Shown here: piece by piece, positions 20,732 to 30,375 of the stretch | Layout: each line of letters begins with the position of its first letter | Position numbering within the stretch: the first letter of the stretch is position 1 | Source: Heterostelium multicystogenum | Lineage: Eukaryota > Evosea > Eumycetozoa > Acytosteliales > Acytosteliaceae | Assembly (NCBI GenBank): GCA_003667245.1 | Contig: RCNN01000099.1 | Span: 1 to 46,150 of the forward strand | Direction: 5' to 3' | DNA: 46,150 bases | Position numbers and translations under genes: made by a program | The notes under the pieces: generated by a model | What the model was told of the DNA's origin: nothing | The model's database searches: none | Seen by the model: the letters and a program-made list of their open reading frames with translations, nothing else

Positions 20732-21463
20732 TTACTTTGCGTTCAGTGCCAGTTTGGCAACTTGCGGCGCAGGCTGGTAGCCCGGAATCACCTGGCCGTC
20801 AGCCAAAACGATGGCCGGCGTACCGTTCACACCAATCGACTGGCCGAGGGCGAACTGCTTGGAAACCGGGTTGGCGCACTTGGCGGCCTTGATTTCCTTG
20901 CCATCGACCATCTTGTCCATGGCCGCTTTCTTGTCGGCCGAACACCAGACGGCTTGCAACTGCTCGTCACCCGGCGAACCCAGGCCCTGGCGCGGGAACG
21001 CCACGTAGCGCACTTCAACGCCGAGCTTGTTCAGCTCAGGCACTTCGGCATGCAGCTTGTGGCAGTACGGGCAGGTGGTGTCGGTGAACACGGTGATGTG
21101 GGTCTTGGTTTCGCCGATGGCCGGGTAAACCACGGTTTCAGCCACCGGAATACCGTTGATCAGCTTGGACACGCCCAGGCGCTCGGCTTTCTCGGTGAGG
21201 TTCACCGGCTTGCCGTCTTTGAGCTGGAACAGGTAGCCCTGGACGATGTACTGGCCATCGGCACTGGCGTACAGCACGCGGCTGCCCTTGAGCTTGACTT
21301 CGTACAGGCCGGCCATCGGGCTGGCGTTGATGCTTTCAATCGGGGTGTCGAGCTGGAGGGCTTCCAGGCTCTTGCGGATTGTCTTCTCTGCGGCGTCGTC
21401 GGCGACGGCAAAGGTTGAGACCAACGCAATGGCTGCGATGGCAAAAATCTGGGTCAAGCGCAT
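20732..21463 (-). CDS. dsbC: Thiol:disulfide interchange protein DsbC
   Basis: Periplasmic disulfide isomerase that reshuffles wrong disulfides; kept reduced by DsbD. Intact, 243 residues from the ATG at 21463, behind AGGAG. Signal peptide MRLTQIFAIAAIALVSTFAVA, then the dimerisation domain (IRKSLEALQLDTPIESINASPMAGLYEV) and the thioredoxin domain with the active site TDTTCPYCHKLH and the cis-proline loop GVNGTPAIVLADG. A second cysteine pair (WCSADK, KCANP) is also typical of DsbC. It sits between xerD and hom, same strand. Confidence 0.97.
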   Translation of the reverse strand: MRLTQIFAIAAIALVSTFAVADDAAEKTIRKSLEALQLDTPIESINASPMAGLYEVKLKGSRVLYASADGQYIVQGYLFQLKDGKPVNLTEKAERLGVSKLINGIPVAETVVYPAIGETKTHITVFTDTTCPYCHKLHAEVPELNKLGVEVRYVAFPRQGLGSPGDEQLQAVWCSADKKAAMDKMVDGKEIKAAKCANPVSKQFALGQSIGVNGTPAIVLADGQVIPGYQPAPQVAKLALNAK

Positions 21464-21617
21464 GGGAACTCCTGAAGGCAGATGCAGGGACGGGAGCAGG
21501 AACACCGATCTTCAAACACGGGTTTGGGCCGTCCCCTTTGCGAACCGGCAAAGCCTACCACAGTTGGGCCGCAGGGCAGCCAGTCGCGGGGAAATTGGGC
21601 TTTTTCCGAAGTGTTTT

Positions 21618-22514
21618 TCATCCACGGGGATGGTGCTTGGCGTGCATCTCCTGCAAACGTGCCCGCGCCACGTGGGTGTAGATCTGGGTGGTGGATAAGT
21701 CGCTGTGGCCCAGGAGCATTTGAACCACACGCAAATCCGCGCCGTGGTTGAGCAAATGCGTGGCGAACGCGTGACGCAGGGTGTGGGGCGACAGCGACTT
21801 GCCGATGCCGGCAACCTTGGCCTGGTGCTTGATGCGATGCCAGAAGGTCTGGCGGGTCATCTGTTCGCCGCGCTGGCTGGGAAACAGCACATCGCTGGGC
21901 CGACCGTTGAGCAACTCGGCTCGGGCGTCGCGCATGTAGCGTTCGATCCACACGATCGCCTCTTCACCCATGGGCACCAGGCGCTCCTTGCTGCCCTTGC
22001 CCATTACGCGCAATACGCCCTGGCGCAGGTTGACCTGTTCCAGGGTCAGGCTGATCAGCTCGGTGACGCGCAGGCCGCAGGCATACAGCACTTCCAGCAT
22101 GGCACGGTCGCGCTGGCCGATGGCTTCGCTCAGGTCGGGGGCTGCGAGCAGGGCTTCGACGTCGGCTTCCGACAGGGATTTGGGCAGTGGCCGGCCCAGC
22201 TGCGGCATGTCGATTTGCAGGGTTGGGTCGACAGCGATCAGCTTTTCCCGCAGCAGGTAGCGATAGAAGCCACGCACGCCTGAGAGAAAACGCGCAGTAG
22301 AGCGAGGCTTGTAGTTTTGCTCCAGGCGCCAGGCCAGGTGGTCGAGAATCAGCTCACGACCGGCGTCGAGCAGCTCGAGGTTTTTCTCCTGCAGCCAGCC
22401 ATTGAACAACGCGAGGTCGCTGCGGTAAGCCTGGCGGGTGTTGTCCGACAGGCCTTTTTCCAGCCAGAGGGCGTCGAGGAAGCGATCTATCTGCGGGTGG
22501 TCGATGGCGGGCAT
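21618..22514 (-). CDS. xerD: Tyrosine recombinase XerD
   Basis: Site-specific recombinase acting with XerC at dif to resolve chromosome dimers, under FtsK. Intact, 298 residues. N-terminal SAM-like core-binding domain (IDRFLDALWLEKGLSDNTRQAYRSDL), then the catalytic domain with the tyrosine recombinase residues: R in YACGLRVTEL, K in MGKGSKERLVP, HxxR in LSPHTLRHAFATHLL, H in LLGHSDLSTTQ and the nucleophile Y in IYTHVARARL. dsbC follows, as in other Pseudomonas genomes. Confidence 0.97.
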   Translation of the reverse strand: MPAIDHPQIDRFLDALWLEKGLSDNTRQAYRSDLALFNGWLQEKNLELLDAGRELILDHLAWRLEQNYKPRSTARFLSGVRGFYRYLLREKLIAVDPTLQIDMPQLGRPLPKSLSEADVEALLAAPDLSEAIGQRDRAMLEVLYACGLRVTELISLTLEQVNLRQGVLRVMGKGSKERLVPMGEEAIVWIERYMRDARAELLNGRPSDVLFPSQRGEQMTRQTFWHRIKHQAKVAGIGKSLSPHTLRHAFATHLLNHGADLRVVQMLLGHSDLSTTQIYTHVARARLQEMHAKHHPRG

Positions 22515-22601
22515 GAGGGCTCAAGCAGGGAAAATGGCGATGTCGGGTAGATCCTATCGCAGCACAGGCCGCTACACATCAATGAAAGCGGGCAAATAAT
22601 C

Positions 22602-22732
22602 TGTGGCGAGGGAGCTTGCTCCCGCTGGGGCGCGAAGCGGCCCTGATTGACCATTGAGGTCCAACAGAAATATTTCTATTGCAGGTTTCAGGGCCGCTGC
22701 GCAGCCCAACGGGAGCAAGCTCCCTCGCCACA
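22602..22732. repeat. REPIN, same family as at 1559
   Basis: Left arm GTGGCGAGGGAGCTTGCTCC, right arm its complement, as at 1559-1691, with a different inner segment that itself pairs (GGGGCGCGAAGCGGCCC against GGGCCGCTGCGCAGCCC). It occupies the 362-base gap between rplS and xerD. Confidence 0.9.
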
Positions 22733-22829
22733 AAAGCGGAAAACGGCTTTAAGGTCAGTGCGACGCTGAATTTCTTCGAGGCGGGGAGTCATGAATAGAT
22801 ACCGGGGAAATAGACAAATTTCAGGCAAC

Positions 22830-22857
22830 AAAAAAGCAGCCCGTAGGCTGCTTTTTT
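22830..22857 (-). terminator. Terminator of the rpsP-rplS operon
   Basis: On the minus strand AAAAAAGCAGCC, short loop, GGCTGCTTTTTT; a strong stem and T tract 20 bases past the rplS stop. Confidence 0.95.
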
Positions 22858-22876
22858 CTGCATCGGGAAGCTGGAC

Positions 22877-23227
22877 TTAAGCCAGTTTTTCCTTGATGCG
22901 AGCTGCTTTACCGGACAGGTCACGCAGGTAGTACAGCTTGGCTTTACGTACGTCACCGCGACGTTTAACGGCCATGCTGTCGATTTGCGGGCTGTAGGTC
23001 TGGAAAGTACGCTCTACGCCAACACCGTTGGAGATTTTACGAACAGTGAAAGCACTGTTCACACCACGGTTACGCTTGGCAATTACCACGCCTTCGAACG
23101 CTTGCAGACGCGAACGGTCGCCTTCCTTCACTTTCACCTGAACGACAATGGTGTCGCCCGGGGCAAAGGTAGGGATCTCTTTGGTCATCTGCTCTGCTTC
23201 GAGTGCAAGGATGATTTTGTTAGTCAT
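22877..23227 (-). CDS. rplS: 50S ribosomal protein L19
   Basis: Large-subunit protein at the 30S-50S interface. Intact, 116 residues. [72 protein letters not shown] and [27 protein letters not shown] are all typical. It is the last gene of the S16 operon, 45 bases after trmD, and is followed by a strong terminator. Confidence 0.99.
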
Positions 23228-23272
23228 GCTGTGCTCCTAAGGTAAGTCGTCGGACCTACCATCGATACGTTG

Positions 23273-24025
23273 TTAACTATCGTCCCGCGCGAGGATGTAT
23301 TCCTCGAGCAGCTTCTTCTCTTCTCCAGAAAGCGAGCGGCTTTCCAGAAGATCGGCGCGTCGTTCATAGGTCCGCCCGAGGGACTGCTGTAAACGCCAAC
23401 GCCGGATGTGTGCGTGATTGCCACTTAGCAATACGTCGGGAACACGCTGATCCGCATACACCTCCGGTCGGGTGTAGTGCGGGCAATCCAGCAAACCATC
23501 CGTGAAGGAATCTTCCTCCGCGGAGTCCGCATGCCCTAAAGCTCCAGGCAGCAGTCGTGTAACCGCATCTATCAGGACCATCGCCGGCAGCTCGCCGCCA
23601 GACAGGACATAGTCCCCAATCGACCACTCTTCATCGACATGAGCATCAATAAACCGCTCGTCAATGCCTTCATAGCGACCGGCAATCAGGATTAATGCTT
23701 CCAGATTCGCCAACTCGCGTACCGCCGACTGATTCAGCTGACGGCCTTGAGGGGACAGGTAAATTACCTTCGCCTTCTCCCCGGCGGCTGCCTTGGCCTG
23801 AACCAACGCATCTTCCAGGGGCTTGATCTTCATCACCATGCCCGGACCACCGCCAAATGGGCGATCGTCCACAGTGTGATGTCGATCCGTCGTGTAGTCT
23901 CGCGGGTTCCAACAGGTGAGCTGCAAGAGCCCCTGTTTCACCGCCCGACTGGTGATGCCGTACTCGCTGATGGCGGAAAACATCTCGGGAAACAAACTGA
24001 TCACTTCAACGCGCAGGTTAGCCAC
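23273..24025 (-). CDS. trmD: tRNA (guanine-37-N1)-methyltransferase
   Basis: TrmD methylates G37 of tRNAs with SAM, preventing frameshifting; it has a trefoil-knot (SPOUT) fold. Intact, 250 residues. Seen: [21 protein letters not shown], the acidic [33 protein letters not shown], the knot loop [15 protein letters not shown], and [15 protein letters not shown]. It begins one base after rimM stops, so coupling to rimM is tight. Confidence 0.98.
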   Translation of the reverse strand: MANLRVEVISLFPEMFSAISEYGITSRAVKQGLLQLTCWNPRDYTTDRHHTVDDRPFGGGPGMVMKIKPLEDALVQAKAAAGEKAKVIYLSPQGRQLNQSAVRELANLEALILIAGRYEGIDERFIDAHVDEEWSIGDYVLSGGELPAMVLIDAVTRLLPGALGHADSAEEDSFTDGLLDCPHYTRPEVYADQRVPDVLLSGNHAHIRRWRLQQSLGRTYERRADLLESRSLSGEEKKLLEEYILARDDS

Positions 24026-24026
24026 G

Positions 24027-24563
24027 TTAGAAGTCCGCGTCCCATTCCACCTTCATCTCGCCCGCTGCCAGGTCGACGGCCAACACGCATTGCTCGGTAT
24101 AGGGCAAAAGGCGTTCGCGATCATCCAGGCTGCCAGCGCAAGGCTTGACCACCATTACATCATTGGCGCCGGTTTCCAGAAGATGATCGATTTTCCCGAG
24201 CAATTGCCCAAGTTGATCAATAACCTTCAGACCTTCCAGCTGGTACCAGTAGTACTCGCCGTCGGTCAATTCAGGGAACAGGTTGCGCGGCACGCAGATC
24301 TCATAACCGGCCAGAAGACGAGCTTCTTCACGATCATCAAGACCCTTGAGCTTTGCGACCAGGAACTTGTCGCTCCCGCGTCCACTGACCAGCTCTACCT
24401 GTTTCACACTACCTTCGCGCTTGAGCGTCCAGGTCTTGTACTGCAACAGGTTTTCAGTCGGATCAGTAAAGGAATACACCTTCACTTCGCCGCGAACGCC
24501 ATGAACAGAATAAATCTTGCCGATAACGATCAAATCATCAGCAACCGCTGGCGTCGCGTTCAT
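24027..24563 (-). CDS. rimM: Ribosome maturation factor RimM
   Basis: RimM binds S19 and helps maturation of the 30S head. Intact, 178 residues. N-terminal RimM domain ([22 protein letters not shown]), the [12 protein letters not shown] junction, then the PRC-barrel ([38 protein letters not shown] and [19 protein letters not shown]). Second gene of the operon, 5 bases after rpsP. Confidence 0.98.
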   Translation of the reverse strand: MNATPAVADDLIVIGKIYSVHGVRGEVKVYSFTDPTENLLQYKTWTLKREGSVKQVELVSGRGSDKFLVAKLKGLDDREEARLLAGYEICVPRNLFPELTDGEYYWYQLEGLKVIDQLGQLLGKIDHLLETGANDVMVVKPCAGSLDDRERLLPYTEQCVLAVDLAAGEMKVEWDADF

Positions 24564-24568
24564 ATTGC

Positions 24569-24820
24569 TCAGGCCGCAGCCTTAGATGCATCCTTCAACA
24601 ACTGAGCAACGCGCTCAGAAGGTTGTGCACCAACGCTCAGCCAGTAGGCTACGCGCTCTTGGTTCACGGACAGACGGACTTCTTGACCACGAGCGATCGG
24701 GTTGAAGAAGCCAACTTGTTCCTTGTGAGAGCCGTCACGTGGGTTGCGGCTGTCAGTTACGGTCAAGTGGTAAAACGGGCGCTTTTTGGAGCCGCCAAGG
24801 GCAAGACGGATTGTTAGCAT
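24569..24820 (-). CDS. rpsP: 30S ribosomal protein S16
   Basis: Small-subunit assembly protein. Intact, 83 residues: [72 protein letters not shown]. First gene of the rpsP-rimM-trmD-rplS operon; a promoter is visible 73-100 bases upstream. Confidence 0.99.
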   Translation of the reverse strand: MLTIRLALGGSKKRPFYHLTVTDSRNPRDGSHKEQVGFFNPIARGQEVRLSVNQERVAYWLSVGAQPSERVAQLLKDASKAAA

Positions 24821-24892
24821 GTGAACATCGTTCCTGTAGTCGGTGCTGCAAATCTAAATGCACAGCGGGCATAGGCGCCCGAAAGGCCGCAT

Positions 24893-24920
24893 ATTCTAAG
24901 GAATATCCGGACTTTTGCAA
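24893..24920 (-). promoter_or_regulatory. Sigma-70 type promoter of the rpsP operon
   Basis: On the minus strand TTGCAA, a 16-base spacer, TAGAAT, about 73 bases before the rpsP start. It is the best match in this gap; the leader would be near 65 bases and is free of obvious structure. Confidence 0.6.
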
Positions 24921-24993
24921 ATGTCTTTTTCTGGCGCCTATTCAGCGTGCCATTCAGATCTGCTATAGAGCCGTCGGTTAAAACGGCAAGTCA

Positions 24994-25064
24994 GCTCCCG
25001 CCAATGGCGGGTTTGCTGGAGATCCCGCATCCCTGCGGGTCGGAGCAGAAGCGAACTTCTGCTC
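24994..25064. repeat. Three successive hairpins after ffh
   Basis: CCCGCCAATGGCGGG, then GACCCGCAGGGATGCGGGATC (seen on the minus strand), then GAGCAGAAG-CGAA-CTTCTGCTC. They lie right behind the ffh stop at 25072, between ffh and the rpsP promoter. None has a good T tract; together they may stop or protect the ffh transcript. Confidence 0.55.
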
Positions 25065-25071
25065 GAATTCT

Positions 25072-25533
25072 TTACATTTTCGGCATGCCGCCGCCGGGCA
25101 ACATACCGCCCATGCCGCGCATCATCTTGGCCATCCCGCCTTTTGCGGAGAATTTCTTCATCATCTTCTGCATCTGCTTGTGCTGCTTGATCAAGCGACC
25201 GATGTCCTGCACCTGGGTGCCGGAACCCATGGCGATCCGACGTTTGCGCGAACCGCTGATCAGCTCAGGGTCGCGGCGCTCGGCCGGGGTCATGGAATTG
25301 ATGATGGCTTCCATCTGCTTGAATTGCTTCTCTGCCGCGCCCTGGGCATTGCCCATTTGCGCCAGGTTCACGCCGCCGATGTTCGGCAGCTTGTCCATCA
25401 GGCCGCCGAGGCCCCCCATGTTCTTCATCTGTTGCAACTGGTCGCGGAAGTCTTCGAGGTCGAAGCCCTTGCCCTTCTTCAGCTTTTTAGCCAGCTTGTC
25501 GGCCTTGTCCTTGTCGAGGGTCGCTTCCGCTTG

Positions 25534-25569
<36 letters not shown>

Positions 25570-26447
25570 ACGCGAGGCGATACGCTCAGGGTGGAACGGC
25601 TCGAGCGCTTCGCTCTTCTCGCCATACCGATGAACTTGATCGGCTTGCCGGTAATGGCGCGTACCGACAAGGCGGCACCGCCACGGGCATCGCCGTCGAC
25701 CTTGGTCAGGATCACACCGGTCAGCGGCAGTGCATCACCAAAGGCCTTGGCGGTATTGGCCGCATCCTGGCCGGTCATGGCATCGACCACGAACAGGGTT
25801 TCTACCGGGTTGATCGCGGCATGCAGCGCCTTGATCTCGCCCATCATCTCTTCGTCGATGTGCAGGCGACCGGCGGTATCGACGATGACCACGTCGATGA
25901 ATTTCAGCTTGGCTTCTTTAATAGCCGCCTGGGCGATATCGACCGGCTTCTGGCTCAGGTCGGACGGGAAGAAGGTCACGCCCACTTCGCCCGCGAGCAT
26001 TTCCAGCTGTTTAATAGCCGCCGGGCGGTAAACGTCGGCAGACACCACCATCACCGACTTCTTCTTGCGCTCTTTAAGGAAGCGCGCCAGTTTGCCGGCG
26101 GTGGTGGTCTTGCCCGCACCTTGCAGACCGGCCATCAGCACAACGGCTGGCGGCACGGCGCTGAGGTTCAAATCTTCGTTGGCCGCGCCCATCAGGCTTT
26201 CGAGTTCGGCCTGGACGATCTTCACAAAGGCCTGGCCCGGCGTCAGGCTGCGGGACACTTCGGTGCCGACCGCGCGCTCTTTGACCGAGTTGACGAAGTC
26301 CTTCACCACCGGCAAGGCGACGTCGGCTTCCAGCAACGCCATGCGCACTTCACGCAGGGTGTCTTTAATATTGTCCTCGGTCAGCTTGGCCTTGCCGGTG
26401 ACATGGCGCAGCGTCTGCGAGAGACGGTCAGTCAGATTTTCAAACAT
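25072..26447 (-). CDS. ffh: Signal recognition particle protein Ffh
   Basis: The SRP54 GTPase that targets nascent membrane proteins to FtsY. N domain (MFENLTDRLSQTLRHVTGKAKLT), G domain with GLQGAGKTTTAGKLA (P-loop), DVYRPAAIKQL, VIVDTAGRL, TKVDGDARGGAAL, then the methionine-rich M domain from about residue 330 (MKNMGGLGGLMDKLPNIGG, KMMKKFSAKGGMAKMMRGM). One G is missing near 25623, at FIGMGEKSEALEPFHPERIA; restored length is 458 residues. An essential gene, so the break is an error in the sequence. Monocistronic; diverges from the ypjD-like gene. Confidence 0.98.
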
Positions 26448-26681
26448 GCGCGATCCTTTCAGGCCCTATTCATCGAAATGCATTGTTAGACCGAGGTAAT
26501 GGCGGCCCAGGCTGTGGTAAATCGCTATTAAAAACAGCGCTCGGCGAGCCTGCGGCGTGGGCAGGTCGCGGATTATAGCGAAGACTGTCGCCATGCACAC
26601 CCGCTGTCTGGCCTGAGAGTCTTTCGTGTTACGCAGGTGTATGCCAAACTCAGCGCCTTTCGGGCCTGCTTAACAGGATTT

Positions 26682-27496
26682 ATGCTCCCTTTGTCACCCA
26701 GTTTGCTACCCAGCCTCGCCGCCGCCATCTTGTATGCCGCTGCGACCCTCTATCAGGGCACTCGTCTGGCCCAAGGCGCCAAGGCCGACAAACGCCTGCT
26801 GGTAGGCCTTGGCGTCCTCGCCCTGCTGGCTCACGCCGCCAGCCTGTTCACGCACTTGATGACGCCGGTCGGCCTGGGCCTGGATTTCTTCAGCGCTGCC
26901 AGCCTGATTGCCGCCGCGGTGATCGCGCTGACCCTGATGGCCTGCTACCGGAATCCCGGTGGAGAACCTGCTGGTGCTGTTGTTCCCGCTCGGGATGCTG
27001 ACGGTGCTGCTGGCGCAATTCACACCGACCGGCACCGTGCAGGTCATTGATGAAGAGCCGGGCATCCTCGCCCACATCCTGCTGTCGATCCTCGCCTACG
27101 GCATGTTCACCATCGCGGTGTTCCAGGCCTTGCTGCTGCTGTTGCAAGACCACCAACTCAAGCACAAGCACCCGTCGGGGCTGATCAAGAACTTCCCGCC
27201 GCTGCAAACCATGGAAAGCCTGCTGTTCGGCTTCCTCTGGGCCGGCTGGACGCTGCTGTCGCTGTCACTGATCTCCGGCTGGCTGTTTCGTCGAGAACCT
27301 GTTTGCCCAGCACCTTGTGCATAAAACCCTGCTGGCCTGCCTGGCCTGGGTGGTGTTCAGCGTGCTGCTGTGGGGCCGCAACCGTCTCGGCTGGCGCGGG
27401 CACAAGGCGATCCGCTGGACCCTGGCCGGTTTCTGCCTGCTGATGCTGGCCTATTTCGGCAGCAAGCTGGTTCGCGAATACATCCTGCATATCTGA
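26682..27496 (+). CDS. CcsA-like inner-membrane protein (YpjD type)
   Basis: About 270 residues with eight or so hydrophobic helices, of the cytochrome c assembly (CcsA/HemX) superfamily. The segment DEEPGILAHILLSILAYGMFTIAVFQALLL with its histidine, and LWAGWTLLSLSLISGWLF followed by a conserved H near LVHKTLLACLAW, are family marks; such histidines may bind haem. Members next to ffh are commonly called YpjD; the role is not settled. Breaks: an extra G near 26957 and an extra T near 27287. Start at 26682 has a close AGGA. The CNNM gene begins 13 bases later. Confidence 0.85.
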
Positions 27497-27508
27497 CGGG
27501 CAGCCGAC

Positions 27509-28747
27509 ATGGACAACTTGCCCTTGGGGCCGATGCTTGCGGTAGTAGCCTTGCTGGTTTTATGGTCGGCGCTGTTTACCGCCATCGAAGCCGCCCAGCA
27601 ACATTTGCTGGCCCTGCGCCCCGGCACCCGCCAGGGTGACAAAGCCGCCGCCCGCCTGAACTTCCCGCGCAACAGCCTGATCCTCTGCAACACCCTGTGC
27701 CGCGCCGTGGTGGTGATTCTCTGCACCCTGCTGGCGATCTACGCCTGGGCGCAAAACGGCCCGTGGCTCGGCTGGGTGATCTCCAGCGCAGTGCTGCTGG
27801 TGCTGGCCGACTATCTGCCGCGTGCCCTGGCCACTCGCCACCCGCAAACCATCCTTGGCTTCGGCAATACCTTGCTGAGCGTGCCGCTGAAAATCCTTTA
27901 TCCGCTGGCCTGGCTGCTCAACGGTGTCAGCCTGTTGCTACTGCGCCCGTTCACCCGCAAGCCCGGGCTGGTCAAGAAGAGCGACGAGCCGCAGCCGGAC
28001 CAGGACGACGAGCCGGAAGCCGAAATCCCCAACACCCGCGCGCCGGGCATGCCGGGCATCCACGCCCTGGACAACATCACCGTCAACGACATCCTGGTGC
28101 CCCGCAGCGAAGTGGACGGCATCAACCTGGATGACCCGGTAGAGGAAATCATCGAGCAACTGCGGGTTTCCACCCGAACCCGGCTGCCGGTGTTCCACAG
28201 CGACATCAACCAGGTCGAGGCGGTGCTCAACACGCGGCAGATCCGCCACCTGCTGCCGGACGCCAGCCTGACCAAGGAAGCCCTGCTGGAGGCCTGTCAC
28301 GAGCCCTACTTCGTCCCGGAAAGCACGCCGCTGCAACTGCAATTGCTGAACTTCCACAAGCAACAGCGCCGCCTGGGCATGGTGGTTGATGAATACGGCG
28401 AAGTACTGGGCATTGTGACCCTGGAAGACATTCTTGAAGAAATCGTCGGTGAGTTCGAAAACGAGCAGCACCTCGACAACCCGCACATCCAGCCCCAACT
28501 GGATGGCCGCTACGTGATCGACGGCGCCGCCTCGATCCGTGACTTGAACAAAACCCTCGGCTGGCACCTGCCCAGTGACGGCCCCAAGACCCTCAACGGC
28601 CTGGTGACCGAAGCACTGGAGACCATTCCGGATTGCGCCGTGTGCCTGAAAATCGGCCGCTATCGCCTGGAAATCCTCGAGACCGAGGACAACCGCGTCG
28701 CCAAGGTGCTGATCTGGCACACCAGCACGGTGCCGGTTGCCGCTTAA
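27509..28747 (+). CDS. CNNM/HlyC-CorC family transporter
   Basis: Intact, 412 residues. N-terminal DUF21/CNNM membrane domain of about four helices (MLAVVALLVLWSALFTAIEAAQQ; VVVILCTLLAIYAW; ISSAVLLVLADYLPRALA; ILYPLAWLLNGVSLLLL), then two CBS domains (ITVNDILVPRSEVDGINLDD; EPYFVPESTPLQLQLLNFHKQQRRLGMVVDEYGEVLGIVTLEDILEEIVGE) and a CorC/HlyC C-terminal domain (GRYVIDGAASIRDLNKTLGWHLP). The group is linked to Mg2+ and other divalent cation efflux. Probably one operon with the ypjD-like gene. Confidence 0.93.
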   Translation: MDNLPLGPMLAVVALLVLWSALFTAIEAAQQHLLALRPGTRQGDKAAARLNFPRNSLILCNTLCRAVVVILCTLLAIYAWAQNGPWLGWVISSAVLLVLADYLPRALATRHPQTILGFGNTLLSVPLKILYPLAWLLNGVSLLLLRPFTRKPGLVKKSDEPQPDQDDEPEAEIPNTRAPGMPGIHALDNITVNDILVPRSEVDGINLDDPVEEIIEQLRVSTRTRLPVFHSDINQVEAVLNTRQIRHLLPDASLTKEALLEACHEPYFVPESTPLQLQLLNFHKQQRRLGMVVDEYGEVLGIVTLEDILEEIVGEFENEQHLDNPHIQPQLDGRYVIDGAASIRDLNKTLGWHLPSDGPKTLNGLVTEALETIPDCAVCLKIGRYRLEILETEDNRVAKVLIWHTSTVPVAA

Positions 28748-28751
28748 GCCC

Positions 28752-28781
28752 TTGTTGGATCCGCAAACCCCTTCCTATAAT
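28752..28781 (+). promoter_or_regulatory. Sigma-70 type promoter before the MFS gene
   Basis: TTGTTG, 18-base spacer, perfect TATAAT at 28776-28781. Transcription would begin near 28788 and give a leader of about 180 bases before the ATG at 28970. No coding sequence is visible in that leader. Confidence 0.6.
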
Positions 28782-28969
28782 CGGGCGGCTTACCCAAGCC
28801 CCGCCCGACCGCGTGCTACCCGCACTGAGCGCGTCCAGGCAGCGTTTTTACCGTGTCTGACCGGTGTTTGCTCCCATCCCGAGCCGCCCCGCGCACAAAC
28901 CCTGATCCATGGGTGTTCGACCAATAATAATCCGCGTCCAAACGCGCAATGACCGTCAGGGATACCTCA

Positions 28970-30281
28970 ATGAGCACCACCTATAACGAGACGGCGACCG
29001 CCGCCCCGACCAACTCGACGGCCCGGGTCGCCACCGCGAGCATCATCGGCACCGCCATCGAGTTCTACGACTTCTATATCTACGCAACTGCCGCCGCGCT
29101 GGTGATCGGCCCGGTGTTCTTCCCGCAAACCTCCGGCACGGCGCAGATGCTCGCCTCGTTCCTGACCTTCGGTATCGCGTTTATCGCGCGGCCACTGGGC
29201 TCGGCGCTGTTCGGCCACTTTGGTGACCAGATCGGCCGCAAGTCGACACTGGTGGCTTCCCTGCTGCTGATGGGCGTGTGCACCACGCTGATCGGCTTGC
29301 TGCCCGGTTATGACAGCATCGGGGCCTGGGCACCGATCCTGCTCTGCGTACTGCGCTTCGGCCAGGCCTCGGGCTTGGCGGCGAATGGGGCGGCGCGGCG
29401 TTGCTGGCCACCGAGAACGCCCCGAAGGGCAAACGCGCCTGGTTCGGCATGTTCCCGCAGTTGGGCCCGTCGATTGGCTTTCTGGCGGCCAACGGGCTGT
29501 TCCTGATCCTGGCCATGAGCCTGAGCGACGAGCAGTTCCGCAGCTGGGGCTGGCGCATTCCGTTCATTCTCAGCGCGGCGCTGGTGATGGTGGGGCTGTA
29601 TGCGCGGCTCAAACTGCATGAAACGCCAGTGTTCGCGAACGCCGTGGCCAAGGAAGCGCCGGTGAAGGTGCCGCTGGTGGAATTGTTCAGCCAGCATTGG
29701 CTGCCAGTACTGCTGGGGTGCAGCCTCGATGGTGGTGTGTTATGCGCTGTTCTATATCACCACCGCGTTTTCCCTGAGCTATGGCGTGTCTACGCTGGGT
29801 TACAGCCGTGAAACCTTCCTCGGGCTGTTGTGCTTCGCGGTGCTGTTCATGGGCGCGGCGACGCCGCTGGCGGCGTGGGCCAGCGACCGTTACGGGCGTA
29901 AGCCGGTGCTGATTGTCGGTGCGATCCTGACCATCCTTTCCGGCTTCACCATGGAGCCGTTGCTGACCCACGGTTCAACCTGGGCCGTGGCACTGTTCCT
30001 GGCGCTGGAGCTGTTCCTGATGGGCGTGACGTTTGCCCCGATGGGCGCGATGTTGCCGGAACTGTTCCCTACCCCGCGTGCGTTATACCGGTGCTTCGGC
30101 GGCGTATAACCTGGGTGGGATCGTGGGTGCGTCGGCGGCACCGTTCTTCGCGACCAAGCTGGTGGCGATGGGCGGTTTGAGTTATGTCGGCGGGTATGTG
30201 TCGGCGGCAGCGGTGATCAGCTTGATTGCTGTGTTGTGCCTGAAAGAGACGCGCAATAACGATTTGAACAAGGTCGCCTGA
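28970..30281 (+). CDS. MFS transporter, metabolite:proton symporter type
   Basis: About 436 residues, twelve membrane helices expected. The opening STARVATASIIGTAIEFYDF, the loop FGHFGDQIGRKSTLV between helices 2 and 3, the LGGEWGGAALLATENAPKGKRA segment and the second-half loop ASDRYGRKPVLIVG mark the MHS subfamily (ShiA, KgtP, ProP relatives), which take up organic acids or osmolytes with H+. The substrate is not visible. Three breaks: a missing G near 29372, an extra G near 29715, an extra C near 30075. Start ATG at 28970 is behind AGGGA. Confidence 0.9.
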
Positions 30282-30291
30282 TAAACCGCCT

Positions 30292-30363
30292 TCGGGAGCA
30301 AGCCCCCTCCCACATTTTGATTTGCGAATACATTCAAATGTGGGAGCGGGCTTGCTCGCGATG
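30292..30363. repeat. REPIN of the TGTGGGAGCGGGCTTGCTCG family
   Basis: Right arm TGTGGGAGCGGGCTTGCTCG, left arm the partly decayed complement (GGGAGCAAGCCCCCTCCCACA), about 20 bases between. Lies between the convergent MFS and purT genes. Same family as 32167 and 42335. Confidence 0.9.
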
Positions 30364-30375
30364 GGCGCGACTCGG

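Noticed and set aside
21618..22514. XerD considered as an integrase of a mobile element
   Set aside because: It has the length, motifs and dsbC neighbour of the housekeeping XerD, and no attachment site or cargo is present.
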